Assembly (NCBI GenBank): GCA_038501625.1
Contig: JAZAYU010001084.1
Location: 1-64,000 of the forward strand
DNA length: 64,000 nt
Reading direction: 5' to 3'
Source: Corbicula japonica
Lineage: Eukaryota; Mollusca; Bivalvia; Venerida; Cyrenidae
Below the pieces are notes generated by a model. It did no database searches, had not been told where the DNA came from, and was given only the letters and a program-made list of their open reading frames with translations. The position numbers and the translations under genes were made by a program. Position 1 is the first letter of the stretch, and every line of letters begins with the position of its first letter. Positions 1 through 12,685 of this stretch are shown here, piece after piece.

Positions 1-3000
1 TAGGGGTACAGAGCACGAGTCACGGTGACTGGAATCTGCGTATAGAGCACGTGCAACATAACGACAGCGGAGAATATACGTGTCAAATTAATACAAGTCC
101 CGTGAAGATCAAACGAGTCCGGCTACATGTACAAGGTATAATAATATGAGAAGATAAAACAGCTTGTAATATTTATGTGCATTTCCATCATTGCCCTTAA
201 CAGACTCAATCTAACCGAGCCTGCAATATCGTAGTTGGTGGCGAAGTCATTGTTCACCCTCCTGAGCACACCATTGTTTGGGATGTGCTCAACCCGGGGT
301 TGGGGGTCTGGCGGCGTAGGCCGTATTTATCGTGTGCGGTGGTTTTCGACGTTCCCATTTCATCCATTATAAAGACACTCAACTGAGTTGGCTGGAGCTA
401 TTTTATCAGATACAACGAACGACGCAATAGACAGAGTTTGACTAGTGAATACAATGATGTTTGTTAAACTAAAACAGTCTACCAGCTTGCTTTTTCAGTA
501 AGACGAACTTCAAACCAAGCAATGATTTTTTTCTTTTTCTATAAAATCAAGCACGGAAAGTCCCAGACGCTGTCAAACACTCGACAATTTATCATGCATC
601 TGTTAGAGCATACATTCATATTATTCGCTAAACCAATGGGGAATACACTTTCTTACGACATTAGTACTAAAAACAGCATGAAATCCCTCGGGTCATATTC
701 ATAGGACAAATATATTTGAGAGTATATTACAATCGACTTAATAAATTACCTTTTGATGTTTAAATTTAAAAAAATAGATAAGATTCATTGTCCAAAGAAT
801 AACAACAACAACAACAAAGAACAACTCTAAAGAAAAAATATACACAATTTCTTACGACGTGCCTAAAATATAATAATTGCTTTTTGGAGTTCTGTATGTG
901 CCGAAGAGTACCGGAAAATTACGATCATAATACACAGTGTGGTATTACAAATGTAACACACACTGTAGAAATACGGAATCGGAAAACCACAATTTGGGAT
1001 ATGGATTTACTGATCTGTTTGGTGCCATCAGTCTTGCAGATAACGCTGTATTATGCTAAAATCATTCATGGCTATGTAAATAACAATTTCTTACGACGTG
1101 CCTTAAATCACGTGATATATTTTCAGTACCTGCGTACATACTGAACCAGATGTCTAGCCGGGACGTGGACGTCGAGGAGGGGAAGAACGTCGTATTGACG
1201 TGCAGAGCTACCGGTATACCAACACCAAACATCACGTGGTTCATGAAACCTCTGGAGGCAGAAACTAAGGAATGTATGTTGGAAATTGATGTTTTTTTAA
1301 ATGATTTGTTCGAATAAATGTTCAGTAGTTAACACAACATTCAGACTAACATGTCTATTAACAAATAATAGAAATACAGTAATGATTACTAAAGATACTT
1401 GCATTTCGAAATATTTACTAGTATTTATGTTTGTTTAACTATAGACCATGCCAAAAAAATAGCTTATTTTGATGTTAGCTATCTGAAGGAGATATATATT
1501 CCTTTGTGTGGTACTGGTGGGAGATTCGCAACCTCAACTACTTCGTCGTTCTTCATTGTTCCCAAGTTTTGGTCATTTTAGGTTATAAAATGAAAGCCAA
1601 CTTTTAAGAATGAATTTATATACTTAACGTTAAATTTACCATTCATTTGTAATTGTGTTTGCCTGTAAACACGAATGGAAAAGTAAAATTGTTTAATTCA
1701 TTTATAAAATGGATTCTAGAAGTTGTTGCCACCTTCGCCAGAACACATGATTTTCTAATACAGCGGAAAATTGGGGAAGAGTTCTAAAAGTTACACAGTG
1801 ACTGAAGATTGTGATGACCGCTGTTTTTCTCTCGCTGAAATAAAGCACCGAAGTGTCCCTTTTAGAAAATTACACCATTCCACATAAAAATTACTTGAAA
1901 TCATTATAAATTTTCTGATAACGAGAAAGAGATGCATTGTCTAGAGAAAGACCCCGACCGACCGACATAAAACAGGAATTATGTGATTTTCTACTGCCTT
2001 AACAGTTTGAATCAGACTATAAAAACTTACATAATTTGTAAATCAGTATTATTTTTATGTAGGAATCTTGATCAAAATATATGAATATATTTAAATTTTA
2101 CTTAAATTCATAGATCAGAATGGATTAAGTTTATTTTAGAATTATTTTATATACTTCGAAAATTTTGGCATTGCTAAGAAACCATTGAGGCGTTTTATCA
2201 AAATAATTTATCTTCACAGTACAGTGTTGTTGTTGCGTCCACAAGTTGCCAATACAAGTAAAATATAAGGATACCAACGGACCTGTCTATTTCAATTGCC
2301 AAGACAAATTGTTCGCAGTGTTCTCGCCTTTCAAGGAAAAGTAATCAGTGTACCATAATTATGGTTATTGTTTACCAAAATAAACTCTCAACCTGTCTAA
2401 GTAATTGTTTTATGTTTGTCATCTACGCAACTTAAGCGGCAAATCTTGAGAGAATGTTGTTTACAAAACATTTTTATCCGTGTTTTGTTTTGCTTTCGAT
2501 GCCGTTTTGGAATTGATTATCAAAGCACAACGACTTTACACTAAGTGCGTGTGTGTGTGCGAGCATGGTGCATGCGTTCTCTTTTTTATATACGTCTGTC
2601 TCTGCGTCTGGGAAATATATATTTTACTGATTTTTATGCGATATTGTGCTAATTTGATTGAATTGTCAAGTAACGAATGATCAGTTTTAGTTTTGTGTTT
2701 AGAAATTTGACATACCACAAACTGTTTTGGCCATTTACAATATAGCATTTTAACATGGCCAAGACATGTCAATTATTATTAATTTCGGTTGCACATGTCA
2801 TCGAGTCCACAAGTGTCCGTATCATTGTTAAAAAATAAAATTCCTATAAAGAAAAAAATGTTTTTGTTTTTTGATATATATAAATGAAGGTCCCCATCAA
2901 GCGGGTCCCATACACTGACAGTGACCTCAAAGAACTGAAAATTTTTGTCATTTATACTAAAAATCTAGCTTAAACAATACAGCAATAGATGTGTCTTTCA

Positions 3001-6000
3001 TTGTGCTAACATGTCGCGAAAACCGATCGGAATTTCCTCAAACCGATTTTTTGCTAGAGCTTTTCATATCGGCTCAAACATTGCCAAACGTTTTAGTCGA
3101 CATCGATGAGGTGATCGCAAAAAACCATTTGGTTACGGCATTACCTAGTGTCTATCCGCTTCTATGAAATATTCACACGGCGCATACATAAAATACATAG
3201 TTTTCAATCATTATCTACCAGTAACTTGTACCTTTTCTCGATCTAACGCTAAAGTCTTCGTTGTTTTTCTTTGCGTCGTCTCAAATATTTACTTTTGACA
3301 GCCATGATGCTTCCGAATGACTGCGGTCAGTTTACGGAATACGACGGCGTCATTTTATGCAATTGTTTTTTCTGATTGGCTGGCGTTTTAGACTACCAGA
3401 CAATCGAAGAAATTGTTGCAAAATTTGAGATCGGCGATTTCCGTAAACTGACCGAAGCCATTCCGAAGCATCATGGCTGTCAAAGAAAATATTTGAGACG
3501 ACGCAAACAAAAACAACGAAGGCTTTAGCGTTAGATGGAGAAAAGGTACAAGTTACTGGTAGATAATGATTGAAAACTATGTATTTTATGTATGCGCCGT
3601 GTGAATATTTCATAGAAGCGGATAGACACTAGGTAATGCCGTAACCAAATGGTTTTTTGCGATCACCTCATCGATGTCGACTAAAACGTTTGGCAATGTT
3701 CGAGCCGATATGAAAAGCTCTAGCAAAAAATCGGTTTGAGGAAATTCCAATCGGTTTTCGCGACATGTTAGCACAATGAAAGCCACATCTATTCCTGTAT
3801 TGTTTAAGCTAGATTTGTTTGTATAAATGACAAAAATTTTCAGTTCTTTGAGGTCACTGTCAGTGTATGGGACCCGCTTGATGGGGACCTTCATTTATTT
3901 ATATCAAAAAACAAAAAAAAAATTATTTATTGGAATTTTATTTTTAACAATGATACGGACACCTGTGATCGAGTCATCCATGAATTCTCGTTTTGTTTAA
4001 AACACCTGTGTTTTGACTTGTTTTAGTCATGATTTTACAATAATCAAATTATCAGCGATTGTGTTCAACTGTTTTACCATGTTTATAGAAAGTTTTATGT
4101 GATTCCTTTTTGAGATGACAGTTCTATTTGTTTTAAATGCAACAGGTCCTTTTGCAGATCTGAATATTGAAGGTGAATCGTTGTATATAGAGGGCATCAA
4201 GCGCTATCAGAGTGGGTACTACGTGTGTCTGGCCTACAATGGTGTCCCTCCAGCCACGACCAGAGAGATGCTGGTCAAAGTGCAATGTAAGGCTTAATAT
4301 ATGTTTTCTTGAACTTCAATATCCAATAAAAGACAACGAGAATATATCAGGATGGATGGGTATTTTATGTATTGATTACTAGGTGTATCAGTTGCTCGTT
4401 ATTAACGTTTACTTTAACTGTCGCAAATTAATCCAGACATTAACTTTAATCCAGATATTAACTATATGGGATCAATTAAATGGTTTAACCCGTTGTTGAA
4501 ACCTTTAAATAATCGTTGAATTGTTATGACAAGATACGAGCAATTGAGCCAATAGTTTTCGGTAATTTGACGAGACTAAGATGTAATAAAAATAAAACAG
4601 AATGCAATAGTGTTCTCTTATATTTCTATATAAATTACACCCTAAATGACTATTGAGACATTTGAAATCGATGAAAAGGGAACTTTGAAGACCCTCGACC
4701 ACGACAAATATGAAAATATTGCAGGCTCGGTTTGATTGAGCCTATTCATGGACAGTAATGGAAATGCATATTACTGCCCACGCCGCCTAGAGTCGGGTTG
4801 AGCGCAACACAATATTTACACCAATAAAAAGTGAATATTTTCAGCCTATTGACAAACATAGAAATTTACATGATGTGCGAATATTACCTTTATATAATTT
4901 GGTGGTAACAATGACACGACTATGGTGTGTTCTTCAAATTAACCTTGTAATATTTATTATATGTCAAAATAATTAGTCTAATGTTTTAACAATTTATTTA
5001 CGATGAATTATTTGAACAGATATACCTATCGTGCGGCTTCTAAACACACGTCTTGGACAATCACTAGGGAAGGAGACCATTTTGGAATGCAGTGTGACGT
5101 CACATCCTCGTGCAAAAACCACGTGGTACAAAAATGACGTCGCGATTCAACATAGTTATAAATACAGACTTGAACTGTATCCAGGGAAACATGACACTTA
5201 TACTTTAACTTTACAAATATTACATATAAATAAATATGACTATGGTGATTACACATGTGAGGCTGAAAATAGAATGGGAAAGCAAAGAGCTACGATGACT
5301 CTTTATGGTAGGTGTGTTTTCTTTAATGAGCATTGACTGAGGTTGTCATCATATGCCGCAGGCTGCGAACATGTCTACTCCCCTTATCCCACCCTACCCA
5401 TCCCCGATTTGAAAAATAAATCCAGAGAATATTTAAACATTCATAAAGTCCCTGATATATGGTGTATTGTAGTTTGTTTGCACTCTATAGGTTACCCATA
5501 AACTTTGTACAAAATACACCATGGCTTTTAATTTTTAAAAAAATATGACTAAACAAAATTTTATTAAGGGTTGATGAATTCTCTGCCGATTGGTGATAGT
5601 GTTAACCAAATTAATTATATGTTACAAATTATTTCTTACAAAAATAACATCAAAGACTGTTTATGAAAGTCGAAACGATTATTCTAGACATATATGTTGC
5701 AGATATTAAATTATCTGGTTATTTAGCGAACATGTATGAAAAAAAGAACAGGTTTAAAAGACATCTTTACAAATGTCAAACATATCATACTTATATAAAT
5801 TTAACACAAAAGTAACATACTCAAATAGGCCTTGCGAAAAAACGGTCCACTGCAAACAAATTGCAATTGTATAGACTTTAACATTTCCAAAGTAGGAGGA
5901 ATGGAAGGGCGAATTTGCAGCTAAATGTAAATCAGTCTGAATCTAATAGGTTAACCTATGTAACTGTGAACTATTTACCATAAATTGACTAATGAACTGT

Positions 6001-7353
6001 TATTTTATAATGTATACACTTAACAACTTTTCTAAGTATACACCTTCGTACAGGGGCATTACTGGCTTGATAATTAAACTTTTGCTCAAAAACTTTCAAT
6101 AAAATAAAATGTGCAATAAATACTAACTTACTAACCGATTTATTAGTAAAACATGATTCAATAACATGATTCGACATAATGCCCAAGTACGAAGGTGTAT
6201 ACTTCATGTACTTAGAAAAGTTGTTAAGTGTATGTTTATGTTGCTACATGAAGTATCGAATAGTCGAAATTTTTCCATTCATATTACCTCTAAGACTTAA
6301 CGTTCCTTAAGTAGACGGTAAGGGAAACTTAAGAGGATTGACTGGTTATGTAATAAGAAATCATAGCTTTTTAAACAAGTTTGTAAAAACGTAAAATAAT
6401 CTACAGATGAAAAAGAGTTAAATGCAGATAACTGAATTTGTTTGATAATCTAATATTATAACATTCTTTAGATATACTGCACATATAAAACGTGACAAAT
6501 GCATATCAAGAATCATTGAAGAATGGCCACATCCAGAAGACACAGCTTCCCCGCAGAGCAAAAAGGGGAGAGGAAAAGAGAGCATTGGTTATAAAATAAT
6601 CAATTTCCAAATAGAGACCTCGAACGAAAATGAGAACCTGGGGGCTACCGCCTTGAAACGGTCAGTGGCAAAACAATCTGCCACTTGGGTTTTAAACCAG
6701 GTATAAGTTCACTTAAGCATGCTCTCTTTTCAGTATGTCTTGAAAAACATGATATTGTTCTCTTCTTATAACAGAATATAAAGAACCATCTTCGCGAGCA
6801 GAGAGTACAACACACATTCCACTGACGACAACGGAGATAAACTCTGAGGAACAAGATGACAATTACTACCCGTGGCAAGAGGCTTATCAGCAGCCACAAA
6901 AGAAGGATAAATACGGAGTTGGAGTGCTTGCCGACGGGGGTACTGCCATTGATGTCAATAATAAGAACTATAGACATCAGGACAGACTTGGTATGTGTTT
7001 CAATTATTCACATGTCCAATTGACAAAAAGTACTTCAGTTCAAATTGTAACAACAAATAAAATGAACTGTTTTCTCATTTGTGATATTATTTACAACTTT
7101 GTAAAATAAAATTAATATGTATTTCCATTACTGGCTATGAACAGGCCAAATCAAACCAGTCCTTGTCGAGTAAGTTGACTTTTAAAGTTCCGTTTTCAAG
7201 TTAAAGTGGTTTTGCCGCTTTGTTTTTCACTAATTATAAATTTTCTTTTCAGATTACTTAAAGAATTCCAATCCTAGTGTGGGACGCAGTTTCGATTTAT
7301 TACACCTAATTATTTGTTTAGTGATAAACTACGTGTTTGATAATTGCCGGTGA
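1..7353 (+). CDS. Lachesin/IgLON-like GPI-anchored Ig-domain adhesion protein, 3' six exons
   Basis: Neuronal or epithelial cell-surface adhesion protein of the lachesin/IgLON/DIP group. Exons read by translation and GT/AG borders: 1-135 (end of Ig1, DSGEYTCQINTS), 1127-1273 (start of Ig2, VVLTCRATGIPTPNITW), 4158-4286 (end of Ig2, SGYYVCLAYNGVPP; an in-frame alternative acceptor gives a start at 4146), 5020-5307 (Ig3, TILECSV to YGDYTCEAENRMG), 6775-6990 (Ser/Thr- and Gln-rich juxtamembrane stretch), 7253-7353 (last exon, stop TGA). Every junction is phase 1, as usual for Ig-domain exons, and all join in frame. The paired Ig cysteines and the DxGxYxC motif are present, and NIT is an N-glycosylation site. 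The last exon ends in a hydrophobic run (LLHLIICLVINYVF) after small residues, which fits a GPI-attachment signal. Signal peptide and most of Ig1 lie upstream of the window. Which of lachesin, IgLON or DIP is the true orthologue cannot be decided here. Confidence 0.88.
178..375 (-). repeat. Dispersed repeat family A, rearranged copy
   Basis: Shares the family A words (accgagcctgcaatat, ctcaacccggggt) with units near 4664, 20185, 42055, 53448 and 57313. In this copy the blocks are out of order: the 'gagcctgcaatat' part precedes the 'ctcaacccgggg' part, so it is a mosaic or two partial copies. It lies in the intron between the first two visible exons of the lachesin-like gene. Confidence 0.6.
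2810..3964. mobile_element. Foldback element (about 550 bp inverted arms)
   Basis: Left arm about 2810-3345 and right arm about 3435-3964 are near-identical in inverse orientation. For example, gtgtccgtatcattgtta near 2813 faces its reverse complement near 3950, and cagccatgatgcttccgaat near 3300 faces its complement near 3460. The central spacer is about 90 bp. The minus strand of the right arm keeps open frames of 94 codons (3610-3894) and 87 codons (3350-3613). The left arm carries the same sequence with small indels that break these frames. No known transposase motif was recognised, so it is called a foldback or MITE-like element. It lies in the intron between exons 1127-1273 and 4158-4286 of the lachesin-like gene. 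Confidence 0.75.
4664..4810 (+). repeat. Dispersed repeat family A copy
   Basis: Contains gggaactttgaagaccc, the core gcaggctcggtttgattgag and tattactgcccacgccgcc. It is nearly identical to the unit at 57313-57430 and is the reverse complement of units at 20185, 42055 and 53448. No coding capacity. It lies in the intron before exon 5020-5307 of the lachesin-like gene. Confidence 0.75.
6017..6230. mobile_element. TA-flanked MITE, 214 bp
   Basis: Begins CACTTAACAACTTTTCTAAG and ends with the matching inverted sequence ending GTTAAGTG. It is bounded on both sides by TA (6015-6016 and 6231-6232), the target duplication typical of Tc1/mariner elements. The inner arms also pair (tatacaccttcgta against tacgaaggtgtata). 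No coding capacity. It sits in the intron between exons 5020-5307 and 6775-6990. Confidence 0.75.
6498..6735 (+). repeat. Dispersed repeat family B copy
   Basis: Shares gaatggccacatccag, the core accgccttgaaacggtcag and ggttttaaaccaggt with copies at 15385-15595 (same strand) and 20395-20640 (opposite strand). It ends a few bases before the acceptor of exon 6775-6990. Non-coding; short open frames across it are accidental. Confidence 0.75.
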
Positions 7354-7960
7354 CAAAATCTGGTCTTTAGCTTTGGAAGGACATTTTCAACAGATAAAGG
7401 GGAGTGCTTAGAAAGGCAATGTTCCCTAGAACGAGAATTCAAAACAAATACAGCACCGAATTCATGAATGACCTATATTTTTATTGTTGTCAATAAGCAA
7501 TTACTCTACCCAAAATATTTGAAAATGTGCTCAACAAAAAAAAAAGAATCCTGACACTACAAATTAGACCTACTCTTTCAGAATCAGATCAAACAGCTAA
7601 GTGAATTGCGGTTGGAAATGAAAACTTATATGTGCATTTGATATTTCTAATATATGAAACAAGTGTTTAGCTATTAGATTTTATGGAAAAACGCACAAAA
7701 TATAGATTCTGCAGATGTATCTCCTAGTGTATCAAAGTTATCCATTTTGGCAGGTTTCTTTTTTGCTGAGTATTTAACAAGGTTGCTAACAAGAAGCATC
7801 TAGAAGAAGAACTATAATAATTAAAGATACAATTTCTAATATTTCATTTTCAAACAAACGAATTCCTCAATGTTTTCTTGTAAATCTACTTGTTTAACAT
7901 TTTAATAATATAATATTTGAATAGAATGCACCAATTGAATTCCTAGAATTATGTGCACGG
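7354..7960. other. 3' flank of the lachesin-like gene, no gene seen
   Basis: AT-rich sequence after the lachesin-like stop codon. It presumably holds the 3' UTR, but no convincing poly(A) signal or further exon was identified. Confidence 0.4.
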
Positions 7961-8495
7961 TAACATGGGTAGGAGTCACGTGGTAAAATGTGTTGATACC
8001 AAGCACTAAAAGACAGCGGAACCCACCGGGACCGTATGTACTTTCGATTTGTTTCTCTTTAAAATTAAAGAAAGGAAATTCCATTATAGTCCAAAGTTCC
8101 AACGACTAGTTTTTCCTGCATTTTGATATCTTACTAACGCCAAACAGTGCAACAGTTAGCCTGGAATGCTTGTCACATAATTTGAATTGAGCGGAAAGTT
8201 GCAGAAAATTATTTACAAAAAAATGACAGTTCGTGCATGGTTCACAAATTTTATAGCAACTTTCCGGTCAATTAGAATTGTATGACTAGCATTCCAGGTA
8301 AACTATAGCACTGTTCGGCATAAGTAAGGTATCAAAATACAGGTAAAATTAGGCGCTCTAACAAGCTAGGTTGTTGATTTTTTTCTTTAATTTTAAAGAG
8401 AAATACATCGAAAATATAAACCGTCTTAGTGGGTGCCGCCATCTTTTTGTGTTTGGTGCCACGTTATTGTACCACGTGATTCCTACCCCTGGGTA
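7961..8495. mobile_element. Long inverted-repeat MITE, about 535 bp
   Basis: Ends match inversely: gggtaggagtcacgtggta at the left against taccacgtgattcctaccc at the right. The arms continue inwards with gcctggaatgcttgtcaca facing tgtatgactagcattccagg, and with matching blocks of the ctctttaaaattaaag type. No coding capacity. Confidence 0.7.
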
Positions 8496-8947
8496 AGGAT
8501 ATACTTAATATGATTGAAAGGCGAAAACGACATTTGAGAAAAATAACGACCGAATACTATCTTCTCGTGTCAAGCAATAGGTCATTCGTTCTATCTCTTA
8601 AAAGAACTAATGTGTTTTAGAACGAAATAGTAAAACATTTCAGTTAGCATTTAAACTGTTGTAAAGTCATCCCTTGAGACACCACAAAATTAAAACATTT
8701 CGCCCTTTCAAGAAATAATAGATAACTTTCGTATAAGAGTGCACTTCCTTATTGTGTCGGTGTCACCGATTCAATACGAGCAATTACTTACAAACATGAA
8801 GAAATTGCTTTGGTAGCATATTAATATGGCCATTCTTTGATATGTCTTGGATGCATTATATGAATGTTGTCTAGAACCTTTAATCTTCATTAAGTTTTCA
8901 GGCCTTTTTACCAATCCTAACTTGGTTTACAACCATCAACACGGTCA

Positions 8948-9188
8948 AAGATAATAAAACTGAGTTGGAAACCAGTTTCAAATTTCAAAATTTGAAGCAT
9001 CTGATTGGCTGAAATGGCGATTGAAAATTCGAAGCATCTAAATGGCTGAAATCGCGACTGAAAATTTTAAGCATCTGAATGGCTGAAATGGCGACTGAAA
9101 ATTTCAAGCATCTGAATGGCAGAAATGGCGATCAGTCGCCATTTCAGCCATTCAGATGCTTGAAATTTGAGATTGGGAACAGGAGATT
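8948..9188. mobile_element. Palindromic repeat family C copy with internal tandem expansion
   Basis: Outer arms (ggaaaccagtttcaaattt, and ttgaaatttgagattggga) match the compact 140-bp palindrome at 47147-47286. Here the left inner part is repeated about four times in 36-37 bp units (about 8988-9133), each containing gaagcatctgattggctgaa or a close variant. The right arm keeps a single copy. Confidence 0.75.
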
Positions 9189-10952
9189 AAACGTGAATCA
9201 ATGAAAACATCATGGCCGACTTGTTTCTATGCAACTGATTTAAACTTTAAAGTGAATACATTCCTGCGCACAATTGTTGTGATGTAATATGTGAATGTAA
9301 ATAAAGACTTTTATCATATTAAATAATAAAATATAAAAGGCAAAGTTTTGATTTATTGTCTTTAATTTAATTTAAAAAACCACCCCTTGTATATTGGTAC
9401 TCATGCAACTTATCATGGTAAAACGTATCTATTTTCTTCTTACCGTGATTTTGCATGGTACGTTGAATGTACGATTTGTTTTATTATATAAAATTTCCAT
9501 AACCAAGAAACCAGTCTACAAATACATCTGCATCTATACCTTGTATAAAAACGTTTCATGAATAAGACTGTACGAGCAAAAACTGATAACGGACTTAAAT
9601 ATGCAAATTTCTTGGCGCTGTAGAACTGTTTTCCCGGTCGACAAATACATAGCTTTGACTTCAGTTTCCCCATTAAATATCTGTTAAAACAGGATTTTAA
9701 CTGGGAAATGGGAAATGGAAACATGATTATTTACCGTTAAGTTGTATATCCTTCAAGTTTATTGCTCTCAAAGCAAATACTTAACCAATAGAAAACTGCT
9801 ATAATCGTTTGATGGACATGATTTAGTAATTAAACAGACCCTGATGTAACATTACCGGTGTATAGCGGTCATACAAATGACGTTTTGATAAAGATGTTGA
9901 ATCCACAATAATTAAAGTATTATGACCTGATTTCATAACTACTTTTTTATTTTTCAACAAACCATGATGCATGCAAATTTGTTTTAAATCGATACTAAGC
10001 AGGGGATTCTCGTAATTACAGAATACAAAACCTGTATCAGCATACTGCCTTTTCACAGGTGCTGGTATAAAAGTATCAAAAGTAAGAGTGTGAGATATGT
10101 GAAATGAAGATGGATATATGTTACTATGGTTAACGTTTTGCGTAAACGAGGTTCATTCATAATGTAGTAATTTGTTTACAGTGTAAAATACCTCCGACGG
10201 GCGAAGTGTTTCAAGCAAATCCCGCCAAATCAGTCACCTTTTATAATTCATATTGACTTCTTTCATTACGTCTTTTTCTGCAAAAGTGATGATAGGTACC
10301 TGTATTTAAGGGCTATAAGTATCCACGCTTAGTTTTATAATCTTAGAGTCTGGCACAGATAAAAAAATACTTTGAAATCATTTAAATAGCGGTTTAATAA
10401 AATAGTTACAATTCCGTTTTGAGAGTGTTAGTATTTAAGCTTTACTAATAAGCAGGCTCAGTATTATGTTTTCTACCTTTTCATTTCCAAATCAATCAAT
10501 TTAATTTCTTTTAAAATATAAGCCAGAAATTACGAATGTTCAATAAATATTTCACCACTTATAGTTTTCATTTGGCAGAGGACAGTTTAAACACTCAGTT
10601 TCATAACCGTTTGATTGTTTCGCTATTATCGGAATTGGTTCTATCATAAGTTGGTTTTCAGTAATTGTCGGTCATCCTGATGATGATGACCGACATATTA
10701 TAATGGACCAAACTTGAGCTTTCTACCTGAACACCGGCTAACAGCGATGTAAAGCAAAGTTCACGGACCAGACGGAACGGATAGTTTAGAAAAGTAGACC
10801 TTTACTTAGTCGTTATTTATGGATAGACTCTTACTCAGTCGTTATCTATGAAAACCTAGAGGCCTCTTATTGGATGTTAAACGACGTCATATATGGAGTC
10901 TGTACCTATTCTTAAATCCTCTCTCAGGCTTCTGATCAGCTAGGCTTATTAC
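9189..10952. other. No gene seen
   Basis: AT-rich sequence without a recognisable exon. A small hairpin, gtcggtcatc against gatgaccgac, lies near 10666-10696. Short open frames here resemble no protein family known to me. Confidence 0.5.
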
Positions 10953-12097
10953 TAGTGATTGGAATCGGACGAGAAAAATTTAATTGATTAATCGGCTTCC
11001 TTCATGACTGATCATCGATTAAAGTCGATTAATTTGCTTATGCCTTTCTGAATTATTTTTTTTTATTTTATTAGTTACATAAATATATTATAATGTATTT
11101 TATCAAGTGAATTCATATTGGCCTTGTTATTGGGCCTAATGTAGTCATGTTGGCCAATGGATTCACTTGAATAATGATTTTTTTTTAATTAACAAAATAT
11201 CTATAGTTATAGATTTTAAAATTACTAATTTACCAGCCTGAAGAGATGAAGTGTTGATTCTTATTCAAAATATCAAATGTCTGGCAATCTTCTATCACTC
11301 AGTATCAGTCTACAGATGTGACCTGGCTGATACAAGCTACCAAGGAGATGCAGATATGCAAGTTGTTTCATTTTGAATAAATACAAAAACAACATCGCTA
11401 TTCTGACACACTGTGGCAGCCAACTCTCTTGTTCATCCAGTCTGAATGTTTAATTGTTTATTATCCAGAACGAGTTTACTTCCTGACACATTCCATCCAT
11501 GACTTTCGCGTGAACTACTCTATTTAACATGTCTGTAAGTTATCCAAACTAAGCTTTGATCCTTTTTACATCATAATGCTTAGTACACTCGCTCAAATCA
11601 AGAGTAATCCGTAAAAATTCGCTGTTTCTTTAGTTTCCTTCTTGCTAGATCCTTGTTGTTGTTGTTGTATCCTACAGTAACGAGTTAAACTCGATGACTT
11701 TTATGCACAGAAAGATATTACCAAACAGTGGCAACATAGACTCTGCCGCTCTGATTCAATTCAGATTTTTTTCTAATGATTAAATGCTGGATTAAATGCC
11801 TGTCATTTACACAACAAAAGACTTCTTCTTGTTTAAAACATTTCCCTGTCAACGGACAGTCATCTTGCAACTATCGACATGGCGATTTGTGTTAATGCAA
11901 ATGATTGGCTAATTTTAATGTCAACTAACCAATGAAATTGTGGGTTTTAGTAACATGCTGTTCTGGTAAAAAGATTTGTGCATATAAAAAATTTTCGTCA
12001 TCATCTATAATCGACGAACTGATTGTATCGTTGACGATCACGTCATTTGGGGTTTCGTCATGATTCGTCGACTTTATGATTAATCACCCCACCACTA
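10953..12097. mobile_element. Non-autonomous hAT-like transposon with 8-bp target duplication
   Basis: The element starts TAGTGATTGG and ends CCCCACCACTA, giving short terminal inverted repeats. It is flanked exactly by CTTATTAC on both sides (10945-10952 and 12098-12105), an 8-bp target-site duplication typical of hAT elements. Subterminal regions at both ends carry repeated short motifs such as cgattaatc and gtcgacttt, as expected for transposase binding. A (tgt)n run and an inner hairpin near 11105-11170 are present. No transposase open frame remains. Confidence 0.8.
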
Positions 12098-12479
12098 CTT
12101 ATTACTCATAAAGATATTTCCGACGAAGAACAATAAACATATACATGGATTTTGTCTAGTAAATGTATACTGTGTATGATAAACAAAAGATGTACAGCTT
12201 ATGACTCTATTAGCCATTAAAATGTGTAGAGAGCACTGAACAGAGATTAGCTAATTATTTTGCTTTATTTTCTTATCTACGAACTTCTGCAGCATTTTGT
12301 GAAACTCGGGGACAGTGGTATCACGGGGAACGTTTTTCATGTTTAAGCTTGCTCGATATGGATTACATTCGTCATTACTTTGATAAGTTTGCTAAACTGT
12401 AATCTTGCATTTTTGCCACTCAACTGGTTATTAAAGTTTTATAATGTTTTGAATGTAAAACATATCATTCGAACATCAG

Positions 12480-12685
12480 AACACTCATTTTTGCAGGAAT
12501 CTTTAATCGGGTCATTAAACTGACAATAATAGACAATACAAGTTTTAGCTTTCGATAGTTTTAATTTGGTTTTGAAGCTACAAAATAATCTTTGGAACAT
12601 GCGAAAACACATATTTTTGCGGAAGTTTCAAATCGAGTCATGAAACTGTCAATAATAGACAAAACAAAATTATGCTTTCCAAAAA
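12480..12685 (+). repeat. Two diverged tandem units of about 120 bp
   Basis: The block with gggtcattaaactgacaata and atagacaatacaagttttag near 12505-12550 recurs about 120 bp later as gagtcatgaaactgtcaata and atagacaaaacaaa. The second unit runs into the inverted repeat that opens the element at 12670. Confidence 0.55.

Noticed and set aside
845..1108. Short direct repeat caatttcttacgacgtgcct at about 848 and 1085
   Set aside because: About 22 bp only, single pair, before an exon; noted but too little to call an element.
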